Assembly: GCA_026391805.1 (NCBI GenBank)
Contig: JAPLDJ010000025.1
Coordinates: 1 to 64,000, forward strand
From: Bacteroidota bacterium
Lineage (GTDB): Bacteria > Bacteroidota > Bacteroidia > Bacteroidales > FEN-979
Direction: 5' to 3'
DNA length: 64,000 nucleotides
A program made the position numbers and the translations under genes. Shown one piece after another: positions 44,471-53,301 of this stretch. Positions within the stretch are counted from its first letter, which is position 1; each line of letters begins with the position of its first letter. The notes below the pieces were generated by a model. The model was not told where the DNA came from. It made no database searches and was given only the letters and a program-made list of their open reading frames with translations.

Positions 44471-45007
44471 ATGATTCAGGAACTTCTAAAAACAGTAACC
44501 CGTCTACTAGATCAGAAGGGAATCGAGTATATGGTTTCCGGCAGTCTTGCCCTGAATGTTTATTGTATCCCGAGAATGACCCTGGACATTGATATTGTTA
44601 TTCACCTTGATCCGTCAAACCGGGATGATTTTTTAGAAATATTCAAAAAGGGTTTTTATCTGGATAAGGATTCTGTGAACCAGGGGATACGAAGGAAAGG
44701 GATGTTTAATGTGATTGATCACCAATCGGGGTTAAAGATCGATTTTATAATCCGGAAAGACACAGAATACCGGCAACTTGAATTTTCAAGGAAAACCCAA
44801 AAGGTGATTGATGATATTCCCGTATGGATGGTTACGGCGGAAGATCTTATCATCTCTAAAATAGAATGGATACAGCAATTGCAAAGCGATAAGCAGATAC
44901 AGGACATTATAATGTTGTTGAAACTGCACGGAATTGACAGGGATTATATTTCTTTGTGGTGTAAGAAACTGACCCTTAAAACTTATGATCTTCTGAAAGA
45001 AAAATGA
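44471..45007 (+). CDS. nucleotidyltransferase-fold protein
   Basis: A 178-aa protein with VSGSLALNVYCIPRMTLDIDIVIHL (the GS and DxD elements of the polymerase-beta/AbiEii-like nucleotidyltransferase fold), a third Asp in LKIDFIIRK, and AEDLIISKIEWIQQ, a common segment of this group. It overlaps the next small gene by 4 bases (ATGA), so the two are translationally coupled. Such pairs often act as toxin-antitoxin modules, with the nucleotidyltransferase as toxin or as antitoxin, but the role is not proven here. Confidence 0.75.
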   Translation: MIQELLKTVTRLLDQKGIEYMVSGSLALNVYCIPRMTLDIDIVIHLDPSNRDDFLEIFKKGFYLDKDSVNQGIRRKGMFNVIDHQSGLKIDFIIRKDTEYRQLEFSRKTQKVIDDIPVWMVTAEDLIISKIEWIQQLQSDKQIQDIIMLLKLHGIDRDYISLWCKKLTLKTYDLLKEK

Positions 45008-45270
45008 CAGATACCAATGCTGAAATAGCAAGTAAACAACTTGAGATACTGCTTTCGAAATCAGAATCAGAACGGTTCCGGATCGGCGATGAATTAAATA
45101 TGTTTGGCAGGAAAATACTGGAAAGTTCAATCCGTGCGGAAATTCCGGGGATCTCTGAGATTGATTTAAAAATAGAGGTCTTTAAAAAGTGTTATTCCAA
45201 TTTCTTTTCACAGGATGAAATGAACAGAATCATTTTTTCCATGAGGGAATATTTTCGGCAGAAAGAATAA
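45004..45270 (+). CDS. small partner protein of the nucleotidyltransferase
   Basis: An 88-aa, mostly helical, charged protein (ASKQLEILLSKSESERFRIGDELNMFG, then EIDLKIEVFKKCYSNFFSQDEMNRIIFSMREYFRQKE). It has no HEPN RxxxxH motif and no recognised family. The ATGA overlap with the preceding gene indicates a stoichiometric partner, possibly the antitoxin. Confidence 0.6.
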   Translation: MTDTNAEIASKQLEILLSKSESERFRIGDELNMFGRKILESSIRAEIPGISEIDLKIEVFKKCYSNFFSQDEMNRIIFSMREYFRQKE

Positions 45271-45345
45271 ATAAGCTGGTGCCTGTCAGGTCAAAAAATG
45301 GCTAGATAGCGAAATCAGATATATTTGTCAAAAGCTATACTTGCT

Positions 45346-47763
45346 TTATTCTCCGTTATTATCAAACTCGAATTTCGGTTCTTTTGATTTTTTCCCGTTC
45401 GTACCGAAGTTGAAGACAAGTCCGGCATAGACCGCACGTGCATCGCGGCGGCGTGTTGATTGCTGGACAAGTACGGGCGTGCTGACGTTGGATTTCCATG
45501 CCTGTGAGTTGAACAGGTCGGAAACGGTAGCAATGAATGAGATCCGTTTTTTCCAGAAATCCTGGCGGAAACCGAGGTTCACCACCCATGAAGGCAGCCG
45601 GTAGCCCTGGGCGGTCAGCGCTTCAGACCTGTACTGGCCATTGACCTGGAAAATAGTGGTCCGGGTAATGCTTATTGAAGCATTGAGCTTGGCATTCCAT
45701 GAAAAAGCCCCCTTCTTGTCGCTGTACCCGATGTTTGAAGCATCGATCTGATTGTAAAAAGCGGAAGCGCCGAAGTTGATGCCTGCCACCTTTGCGATCT
45801 GCCATGTTCCGCTGAAGTCGATCCCGGCCGACTGGTCGGTAGCAAGGTTCTCCATCGTGGTAACAAGTATTGTGTCATTAAGGCTTGTGGTAACCCTTGT
45901 AAATCCGTTTACCTTGTAACGATAAAAAAGTGTGGGAATCAGTGTAAGGTTTTTCGGCTGGTAGGAATATCCAAGCTCAAATGAATGTATGTCTTCCGGT
46001 TTCAGGTCAGGATTTCCCTTGAATATATTTCTCGGATCACGGTATTCGGGAACAGGATTCATCTCATCAACATCAGGCCTGTTAACCCTCCGGCTGTAAT
46101 TCAGCTGCCATTCATTCTTTCCCGAGGTAATGCCCATGTGGAGGGTCGGATATATCGCAAAATACGAGGTTTTTGTCGCGGTATCGGTCGAATTGTATTC
46201 AAGGTCGAGCAGCGCCTCTTCCGCCCGCAGCCCTCCCATTATGCTTAGTTTCTTCCATGAGTAATCCACCAGCGCATACAATGCAAGAACAGACTGGTTG
46301 CCGTAAAAACGGTTGCCTGCCTCTGCATCAGGAACCCATCCGGCAGAATCAGCATACATGTGGAATACGTCCTGCTGCTGGTCCAGCAGGCTGGTAGTGC
46401 TTTCATAACCGGTTTCAAGCGTCAGCTCTTTCCGCAGCGGACGGTTGTAGTTGAGCAAAAAATTGATCTCCTGCTGCTTGTTATTTCCGATCGTATGATC
46501 TTTCCCGTCAGGATATGCCGGGAAACTGTAAACATTGGTCCAGTAATCATCTTCTTTCTCAGCTTCACTCTGATACTCGAAATCCATCTTCAGCTGGTGC
46601 TCCTGCTCCCTGTTGAAGGTATGTTCATAGTAGGCCTTAAGTCCGGCGCTGTTCTCGGTTTCGGTTCCGTCAAGCGTGCGGGTGAATTCTTCTGTCGGCT
46701 GCTGTTCGTTGTCCTGGTAAAGGTTCCATGCGTTATCGTTCCGTTCGACCTTCCTGTAATTGTAGGTTCCCGAGATCCCAGCAAGGTCTTTTTTACCGAG
46801 GTTCCAGTCAAGACCCAGCTGCGCCAGGTGGGAAAGGAGTTTGATGGTTCCTTCCGAGGTCTGCCAGAGGTAAACCGATTGGTTGTCGGAAGTGTCAATG
46901 GCCTGGGAATAAAGATCACCCGACCGGATACGGTAATCCTGGCGGAAGCCATAACTTCCGAAAACATTGACCTTACCGGTGTTCATGTTGAGCTGGAGGT
47001 TTGTATTAAAACGGTCGTGATTCCCTGCGTTCGCCCCGATGATGCTGTTAAACCCCGATTTCCGTTCCTTCTTCAGGATGATGTTGATGATCCCTCCCGT
47101 TCCGTCAGGCCTGTATTTTGCCGATGGATTTGTAATCACTTCAATTTTTTCAACCAGGGAGGCCGGCATCTGGTCGAGGTTGGCCACTCCCGCCATCAGC
47201 GACGGCCTTCCATTGATCAGCACGTTCACACTCTCAGATCCCCTCAGGCTGATGTTTCCGTCCACATCCACCGAAACCGAAGGGATGTTCTTCAACATAT
47301 CTATTACAGTCCCTGTTTGGGCCATAACGTCCTTTTCCACATTGAACACCTTCCGGTCGATCTTTGTGATCATCATGCTCCTTTCGGCCGTGATGTTCAC
47401 TTCTTCCATGTTAATGGCCGACGGGAGAAGCTCAAGTTTCCCGAAATCGTGATTTGACCTTTTCTTACTAAGGACGAATGTTTTCGAACGTTGCTTTTCA
47501 TACCCGATAAAGCTGTACTCGATATAATATTTCCCCTGAGGAATTCCTTTTATGATGAAAACCCCCGTACTGTCAGAAACAACACCTGTAACCATCGTTC
47601 TTGTCAGGGTATCGTAAAGAACTACATTGGCATACTCCACCGGTTCAAGTGTTTTTGCATCAAGGATCTTACCTGAAATGATTCCCGGGCCCCGGGTCTG
47701 GGCCATGGCCGCAAGGGAAATCAATGTAAATACCAGTATGAAGAAAGTTGATCTTAACATCAT
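45346..47763 (-). CDS. TonB-dependent outer-membrane receptor
   Basis: An 805-aa protein with a signal peptide, an N-terminal CarboxypepD_reg domain (GIISGKILDAKTLEPVEYANVVLYD), then the plug: VIDMLKNIPSVSVDVDGNISLRGSESVNVLINGRP and EVITNPSAKYRPDGTGGIINIILKK. The barrel of the outer_membrane_beta-barrel_3 type runs to the end (RRDARAVYAGLVFNFG). It imports an unknown ligand with TonB energy. It lies 57 bases past a P-type ATPase and a DedA-like gene on the same strand, which suggests a role in metal-ion handling, though that is inference. Confidence 0.88.
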   Translation of the reverse strand: MMLRSTFFILVFTLISLAAMAQTRGPGIISGKILDAKTLEPVEYANVVLYDTLTRTMVTGVVSDSTGVFIIKGIPQGKYYIEYSFIGYEKQRSKTFVLSKKRSNHDFGKLELLPSAINMEEVNITAERSMMITKIDRKVFNVEKDVMAQTGTVIDMLKNIPSVSVDVDGNISLRGSESVNVLINGRPSLMAGVANLDQMPASLVEKIEVITNPSAKYRPDGTGGIINIILKKERKSGFNSIIGANAGNHDRFNTNLQLNMNTGKVNVFGSYGFRQDYRIRSGDLYSQAIDTSDNQSVYLWQTSEGTIKLLSHLAQLGLDWNLGKKDLAGISGTYNYRKVERNDNAWNLYQDNEQQPTEEFTRTLDGTETENSAGLKAYYEHTFNREQEHQLKMDFEYQSEAEKEDDYWTNVYSFPAYPDGKDHTIGNNKQQEINFLLNYNRPLRKELTLETGYESTTSLLDQQQDVFHMYADSAGWVPDAEAGNRFYGNQSVLALYALVDYSWKKLSIMGGLRAEEALLDLEYNSTDTATKTSYFAIYPTLHMGITSGKNEWQLNYSRRVNRPDVDEMNPVPEYRDPRNIFKGNPDLKPEDIHSFELGYSYQPKNLTLIPTLFYRYKVNGFTRVTTSLNDTILVTTMENLATDQSAGIDFSGTWQIAKVAGINFGASAFYNQIDASNIGYSDKKGAFSWNAKLNASISITRTTIFQVNGQYRSEALTAQGYRLPSWVVNLGFRQDFWKKRISFIATVSDLFNSQAWKSNVSTPVLVQQSTRRRDARAVYAGLVFNFGTNGKKSKEPKFEFDNNGE

Positions 47764-47820
47764 CAGATTACCTGGAGGCAGTTAAAAAAGTGAGAGATGT
47801 AACGGGTTGATTGTTCAGGT

Positions 47821-50367
47821 TCATTTTTTTCTGAAGAATTTGATGGCTTTATATAACTCGAACCATACGACAGTCAGGAGACCTGCGGCAATGCAAACCA
47901 GGGTATCCTTCGTCCCGATCTGTTCGAACAGGAACAGTTTTAACAGGAAAGGAATATTCATGATCAGGAACATGAAGATGACAGCACCGCCGATCACCCA
48001 CATGGCCGCTTTATTCCGGACTACCAAAACTTCCAGGATGCTTCGCGTCCATGAACGGTTTGACAGGATAACGGCAATATTTGCGACTATGAGGGTCGTA
48101 AAAGCCATCGCGCGGATCTGGCCTTCGGAATGGCCGGTGTGATAGCTGTATAAATAGATGCCCATGACAAAGGCCAGGATTCCGGCTCCCTGAAGGCAGC
48201 TGATGAATATTTTTTTCATGCCGAAGAACCGTTCATGGATATCCCTGGGCGGCCGGTTCATTACATTCTTTTCGGCTTCTTCAGCTTCAAAGATCATCGA
48301 ACAGGCAGGATCAATAATGAGTTCCAGGAATACAATGTGCACAGGCCACAGTATCAGCGGGAGGTCAAGGAGAAAGATCGGGATCAGTGAAAGACCGGCG
48401 ATGGGTACATGAATCGCAAAAATATATCCGAGTGCTTTCTGAAGGTTGTCAAAGATCCGGCGGCCCATGGCAGCTCCTGCGACGATCGATGAAAAATTAT
48501 CATCCAGCAGTACCAGCGAGGAAGCCTCCCGGGCGACATCCGTTCCCTTTTCACCCATGGCGATCCCGATATGGGCGGTTTTCAGGGCAGGGGCATCATT
48601 GATACCGTCGCCGGTCATTGCAACGATCTCCCCGTTTTTTTTCAGGGCATTCACCAGCAGGAGCTTCTGTTCGGGAATGACCCTCGCAAAAACATTTACC
48701 GTCCGGATCTTCGTGCAGAGCTCTTCTTCTGTCATGATCTTCAGTTCCTGTCCGGTAATGCATTCATCCGGGTTTTTCAGTCCGATCTCTCCCGCAATAT
48801 TCATTGCAGTCACAGGATAATCCCCCGTGATCATGATCACCCTGATCCCGGCACGGTAACACTCGGCGACAGCATCGCTTACTTCAGGCCGGATGGGGTC
48901 GGAAAGGCCGATCAGGCCAAGGAATTCAAAATCGAAATCATGCTGGTGTTCCGGAAGGTCATCGGATGTGATCGGTGCCATTGCGACACCAAGTACACGC
49001 AAGCCTTTTCCCGCCATCTCCCCGATGGCTCCGACAAATTTCTGACGAGTATCCTCCGGCAGGTGACAAAGATCGAAAATGGCCTCCGGGGCACCTTTTG
49101 CTGCAATGCTCCGTTTCCCTGTCTGACGGTCGGAATATGCCCGCGACATGCTCAGAAGTTCTTTCGTAAGGGGATACTCCCTGATCATTTCCCATTCATG
49201 ATCCAGGTGCTCGGTCCCGCGGAGGAACTGTTCGCCGAGGTGTGTGATCGCTTTTTCCATCGGATCAAACGGTTTGGCCTGGCTGGCCAGGATCCCGTAT
49301 TCGGCAACACGGTGAAATGCTTCGGGCAATTCCTTCTCCTTATCAATAAAAAAGAGCTCTTCCCCGTTGAATAATTGCCGGACCGTCATCTTATTCAATG
49401 TAAGCGTACCCGTCTTGTCCGTACACAATATCGTTGCAGAACCGAGTGTTTCAATGGCTGATGGTTTCCTTGTCAGTGTATTTTTTTTCGACATCCGCCA
49501 GGCGCCAAGGGCCATGAAAATTGTAAGAACGACCGGGAATTCCTCGGGAAGCATGGCCATGGCAAGGGTAATCCCGGCAAGGAAACCCTTCAGAAGATCA
49601 CCGCGGGTCAATGAATAGACTACAATTACACCAAGGCACATAATGATTCCGGAAACGGCCAGCCATTTTACCAGCTTTCCCATCTCTTTCTTCAGCCGTG
49701 TCGGTTCTTCCGTCACTTCCCCGAGCGCTTTTCCGATCTTCCCGATCTCCGTATTGATCCCCGTTGCCGAAACCCTTGCAAATCCGGATCCCTGGACGAT
49801 CATTGATCCGGAGTAGACGAATGGCAGGTCATCGCCACCGGGGTGAGCCTCCGTGATGCTCCCGTCCCAATCCTGCTTCCTTACCGGCACGGATTCACCT
49901 GTCAGTAAAGATTCATCAGCCAGAAGGCTGACGGAAGAGAGAACTGTTGCATCAGCAGGAACGCGATCACCTTCCTGCAGGATCAGGATGTCGCCTGTTA
50001 CAACTTCCCTTCCCGGTATCCGTATCTCCATCCCGTCGCGTAAAACAAGTGCCCTTGGGCTGGCAAGGTCGCGCAGTGCATCCAGTGCCTTCTCCGTTTT
50101 CTTTTCCTGGTAGAATTCAATGCCCATGATGAAAAAAACAAAACTGAGCAGCATCAGGCCTTCCTGGATATCTCCCAGGATCATGTAAAGCGTTCCGCAT
50201 GCCACCAGCAGAAGGAACATTGGTTCCTTAATGACGCCGATTGCAATGGTCAGGAAGTTCCCCGATTTCGAGGAGGGTAATTCATTGTACCCTTCGGATT
50301 CCAGTTTTTTTGCGGCTTCATCAGAGGTAACCCCCGTCAACTTACCGGGATCAAGATTAAATTTCAT
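47821..50367 (-). CDS. cation-transporting P-type ATPase, type II
   Basis: An 848-aa inner-membrane pump. Motifs in order: actuator-domain LLTGESVPV, the membrane motif LPEEFPVVLTIFMALGAWRMSKKN, the phosphorylation site CTDKTGTLTLNKMTV, and the hinge MTGDGINDAPALKTAHIGIAMGEKGTDVAREASSLVLLDD. C-terminal helices contain FLELIIDPACSMIFEAE. The family is near the Ca2+ ATPases, but the classical PEGLP ion-site motif reads PEEFP, as in one bacterial subgroup, so the ion should not be assumed to be calcium. Its N-terminal helices and length are normal. It lies between the DedA-like and TonB receptor genes. Confidence 0.9.
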   Translation of the reverse strand: MKFNLDPGKLTGVTSDEAAKKLESEGYNELPSSKSGNFLTIAIGVIKEPMFLLLVACGTLYMILGDIQEGLMLLSFVFFIMGIEFYQEKKTEKALDALRDLASPRALVLRDGMEIRIPGREVVTGDILILQEGDRVPADATVLSSVSLLADESLLTGESVPVRKQDWDGSITEAHPGGDDLPFVYSGSMIVQGSGFARVSATGINTEIGKIGKALGEVTEEPTRLKKEMGKLVKWLAVSGIIMCLGVIVVYSLTRGDLLKGFLAGITLAMAMLPEEFPVVLTIFMALGAWRMSKKNTLTRKPSAIETLGSATILCTDKTGTLTLNKMTVRQLFNGEELFFIDKEKELPEAFHRVAEYGILASQAKPFDPMEKAITHLGEQFLRGTEHLDHEWEMIREYPLTKELLSMSRAYSDRQTGKRSIAAKGAPEAIFDLCHLPEDTRQKFVGAIGEMAGKGLRVLGVAMAPITSDDLPEHQHDFDFEFLGLIGLSDPIRPEVSDAVAECYRAGIRVIMITGDYPVTAMNIAGEIGLKNPDECITGQELKIMTEEELCTKIRTVNVFARVIPEQKLLLVNALKKNGEIVAMTGDGINDAPALKTAHIGIAMGEKGTDVAREASSLVLLDDNFSSIVAGAAMGRRIFDNLQKALGYIFAIHVPIAGLSLIPIFLLDLPLILWPVHIVFLELIIDPACSMIFEAEEAEKNVMNRPPRDIHERFFGMKKIFISCLQGAGILAFVMGIYLYSYHTGHSEGQIRAMAFTTLIVANIAVILSNRSWTRSILEVLVVRNKAAMWVIGGAVIFMFLIMNIPFLLKLFLFEQIGTKDTLVCIAAGLLTVVWFELYKAIKFFRKK

Positions 50368-50406
50368 TTTCCGTCAAATAACTTTTGTTCATTTTCAATA
50401 CAAATG

Positions 50407-51021
50407 TCATAAAACATTAAAAACAATAATAGCAATGGCAATACCTGCAATACCTATAATTGCCAGGGGTCTGTTAAAGGACTCAACCATTTTTTTAACT
50501 TCCGGGCCAATTTTTGTCACAAGCAAAGCCATTAAATAGAATCGTATTCCCTGGCTTAAAAATGTTGCAAAGCAAAACATAAATATATTAATATCAAAGG
50601 CGCCCGCCGAAATTGAAAAAATATTAAAAGGAAGAGGCATAAACGATGCTATGACCAGGATCCAGAAATTCCATTTTTCAAACTGTAGCCGGATATCATT
50701 GTATCCTGACTGAGAAAATCCGGGAATATGGTTAAGCATAAATTGTGCAAACCCGGTAAATTCTCCGTTCCCGTTCAGCCAGACAAAATGGCCTATCAGG
50801 TAACCCACCATTGCACCAGCAGCAATTCCTGCAGTCCCGATGATCGCATATGTGTATGCCTTCCTTGTTTTCAACAATGCCAGGGTCAGAAACAACACAG
50901 GCGTTGGCAATGGTAAAAATGTTGCATCCGCAAAAGCACAAATGAACAATGCCCAGCTGCCCCATTTCGTGCCAGCCCAATTCAAACTCCAATCCTGTAA
51001 AGATTTAAATCCGTTTTTCAT
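50407..51021 (-). CDS. DedA/VTT-domain membrane protein, YqaA-like
   Basis: A 204-aa protein with four to five helices. WALFICAFADATFLPLPTPVLFLTLALL and MVGYLIGHFVW, then PGFSQSGYNDIRLQFEKWNFWILVIASFMPLPFNIFSISAGAFDINIFMF, follow the VTT (SNARE-associated Golgi) pattern. These proteins act in lipid or small-solute flipping and membrane homeostasis. It is 39 bases upstream of the P-type ATPase gene on the same strand. Confidence 0.82.
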   Translation of the reverse strand: MKNGFKSLQDWSLNWAGTKWGSWALFICAFADATFLPLPTPVLFLTLALLKTRKAYTYAIIGTAGIAAGAMVGYLIGHFVWLNGNGEFTGFAQFMLNHIPGFSQSGYNDIRLQFEKWNFWILVIASFMPLPFNIFSISAGAFDINIFMFCFATFLSQGIRFYLMALLVTKIGPEVKKMVESFNRPLAIIGIAGIAIAIIVFNVL

Positions 51022-51064
51022 ACTGCAATCAATAGCCGTTTATATTACCTGACGGGACAGGAAT

Positions 51065-51415
51065 TCATTTTCCTGAACCCTTCAGAAGTTTATCAAGAAA
51101 ACCGGTTATTGCATCCGATAATCCCCGCAGACCATTATGTCCGATATAATCAAAAAGTTTTAATATAAACGGAAGAAGAACCACGACCAGGATAACGGCT
51201 GTCATTAAAACAACAATAGCGGCAGCTGCAACAAGCAGTCTCAGTTTTTTGCTGCTCCGGATCCTGTCCAGAATAACCAGCCATTTTTGCCGGTAAACCT
51301 TTTCATGATAAGAATGGCGACGATACACCGGATATCCGTAATCGTCATCATCATCATAGCCCTTGTAATTTCCCTGAATCCTTTGTCTTTTTTCAAAAAA
51401 ATCCTCTAAACCCAT
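51065..51415 (-). CDS. small membrane protein of unknown function
   Basis: A 116-aa protein with a polar N-terminus rich in Tyr, Asp and Arg (including a run of Asp), one strong hydrophobic segment (LLVAAAAIVVLMTAVILVVVLLPFIL), and a short amphipathic C-terminus. No family recognised. It is on the same strand as and just upstream of the DedA-like gene, so it may be the first gene of that operon. Confidence 0.5.
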   Translation of the reverse strand: MGLEDFFEKRQRIQGNYKGYDDDDDYGYPVYRRHSYHEKVYRQKWLVILDRIRSSKKLRLLVAAAAIVVLMTAVILVVVLLPFILKLFDYIGHNGLRGLSDAITGFLDKLLKGSGK

Positions 51416-51533
51416 ATGTTGTGTATTTACTTAAATGATGGAAAATGATTACTTACGATGGCTGACCATGTGCAATTTCAACAGGCATAAGCTGAATACT
51501 CGTGCAGGAATTGCAGGGTAACCACAAAGAAGA

Positions 51534-51839
51534 TCAGGAAATTTCCGGAGGGTGCCAGACGGACAGGAAGACGTTATATACCATGGGGCTGTTATGAGGG
51601 ATAAGAATCGGGTTCCCCCTCTTCGCTAATGAAGTCACATCATTGGCATGGATGATCTGGTCGTCATATAGTGGGTCATTATCAGGAATAAAAGTCCCAC
51701 CTGCGCTGTTTTCGACTGCTGAAAATTCAACACCAACGGTCAGGAAATTGTAATCAGAACAGGTTTGTATTCCAACGCAAAAAAGCGCTGACAGCAAAAA
51801 GCAGATTCTGATTATCGTATTCCTCCCTGTTTTCATCAC
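51534..51839 (-). CDS. short exported protein, unknown
   Basis: A 101-aa protein. A hydrophobic N-terminus (IIRICFLLSALFCVGIQTC) with a Cys suggests a lipoprotein or signal peptide. The rest (FLTVGVEFSAVENSAGGTFIPDNDPLYDDQ) has no recognised domain. Confidence 0.4.
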   Translation of the reverse strand: MMKTGRNTIIRICFLLSALFCVGIQTCSDYNFLTVGVEFSAVENSAGGTFIPDNDPLYDDQIIHANDVTSLAKRGNPILIPHNSPMVYNVFLSVWHPPEIS

Positions 51840-51924
51840 AAAGCAAAAGTACTATTATCCATGCACTGAAACAGGATATCAGCGTTAAATAAAAGTTAAA
51901 AGGATGTTTTAGAAAAGGGTTGAT

Positions 51925-53160
51925 TCATCTTATTATCACCATTTTTCTTGTCAGTGCAGTTCCACTCTCCATCGTCAGTTTACAGAAGTAAATCCCGGCA
52001 GGCAGTTGCGAAGCATCCATGGTCATCGAATGCTTACCTTTCCCAAAGGATCTGTTCCTGCATAAAACCATTGAACTGTTCCCTGTCTGATCAAAAATCT
52101 CAAGTGATATTTTCATTGGATCCGGGAACTCGAAAAACAACGTTGTTTGATTTTTAAAGGGATTTGGCTGGTTCTGGTACAATTTCACGGCCGTCTTTGA
52201 TTCTGCTTCATTTTTTATCCCTGCAATCGTCCGGAGCGTGTCGATGATGGCGGCGCTGATCCAGTAGGGATTGTAACCGATATCCCCGGACCGGCCGGTA
52301 TTAAAGAAAAGATATTTTTTATCCGGGGTTACAACCGGGAAGAAGGCCCCGGTGGCATTTACCTCGTATCCCATGTTAATGGCCCCGGTCCATGTCTGAT
52401 CCGGTTTTTTGAAGCTGATGTACAGGTCATACTGTCCTCCGAACCCGCCGGGCCGGTCGGAACAGAAGATAATATAATTCTGATCAGGGTCAACGAACGG
52501 GCAGAACTCATTGTAAGCGGAATTGATCTCCGGACCCAGCACTTCTGGCTCCTGGTAATTCCCGTTCTGAAATCTTGAGACGCAGATGTTCGATTCACCG
52601 GCCAGCTGGTCGGATTCATCAAAATAAAGATCAAGGTCTTTATTCACCGATAATGAATTACCATGGAAATAGCCAGTCGCATTGGGGATCATCAGGGGTT
52701 GCGGCGTCATCCAGCCGGCTGTTGTCCGGATCACGCGGTTGATAAAGGAAGAAGTCCGTTCGGAATAGTAAAAAAGTGTATCCTCCCCGGCCGGTAAACA
52801 AGGATTGTTTTCTTTGTAAGTGGTATCCGCGAATTCCGGCCGGTGAATGGCGCTCCAGTTGTTATTCTCGACCCGCATGGTATAAATTTCCAGGTGGAAA
52901 ATGCTGCCTCCCGACTCGGAATATTCCGTCCAGAACATTTCCAGGCCGCCGGCGGTGAACGCCGGCGATCCATGCCACATCCAGGTGCTGGTCGCCAGCA
53001 GGGAATCGGGCGGAAAACGCAGTGCCGTCAGCCCGGGGGCCGGACGCCCGAGGTAAGGCTGGTTATTTTGTGCAACTGCCCCGGAGGCAGCTGATAACTG
53101 ATAAAGAAGAAAAAAAAGGACAACCCGCCACAGGTTTGAAATGTAAATGTTTGTTTCCAT
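51925..53160 (-). CDS. PD40/WD40-like repeat protein with type IX sorting domain
   Basis: A 411-aa protein with a signal peptide (VVLFFLLYQLSAASGAVAQ). Residues about 40-310 contain WD40-like PD40 (TolB-type) blades, for example FCPFVDPDQNYIIFCSDRPGGFGGQYDLYISFKKPDQTW and FFPVVTPDKKYLFFNTGRSG. The C-terminus is a Por sorting domain: LYQNQPNPFKNQTTLFFEF, then LPAGIYFCKLTMESG. It is probably an extracellular or surface binding propeller. Ligand unknown. Confidence 0.8.
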   Translation of the reverse strand: METNIYISNLWRVVLFFLLYQLSAASGAVAQNNQPYLGRPAPGLTALRFPPDSLLATSTWMWHGSPAFTAGGLEMFWTEYSESGGSIFHLEIYTMRVENNNWSAIHRPEFADTTYKENNPCLPAGEDTLFYYSERTSSFINRVIRTTAGWMTPQPLMIPNATGYFHGNSLSVNKDLDLYFDESDQLAGESNICVSRFQNGNYQEPEVLGPEINSAYNEFCPFVDPDQNYIIFCSDRPGGFGGQYDLYISFKKPDQTWTGAINMGYEVNATGAFFPVVTPDKKYLFFNTGRSGDIGYNPYWISAAIIDTLRTIAGIKNEAESKTAVKLYQNQPNPFKNQTTLFFEFPDPMKISLEIFDQTGNSSMVLCRNRSFGKGKHSMTMDASQLPAGIYFCKLTMESGTALTRKMVIIR

Positions 53161-53261
53161 ACTGTCATCATCTTTTGTGATCGTGATTACTTCAGATAAA
53201 AATAGTATGAAAACCCCACTTTTCTCAGCGGATTCTATGTATTCCTCGATAAATCGGGTTA

Positions 53262-53282
53262 TTGACCGTAAATACCGGTCAA
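53262..53282. promoter_or_regulatory. short dyad upstream of the PD40 gene
   Basis: TTGACCG (53262-53268) and CGGTCAA (53276-53282) form a perfect 7-base inverted repeat with a 7-base centre in the gap between two minus-strand genes. No T-run follows on the minus strand, so an operator fits better than a terminator. Confidence 0.35.
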
Positions 53283-53301
53283 GTGGGATTATAATTAATG
53301 A

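Noticed and set aside
46360-47457. 365-codon plus-strand frame over the TonB receptor
   Set aside because: Antisense shadow of a well-supported receptor gene; no start signal or recognisable domain.
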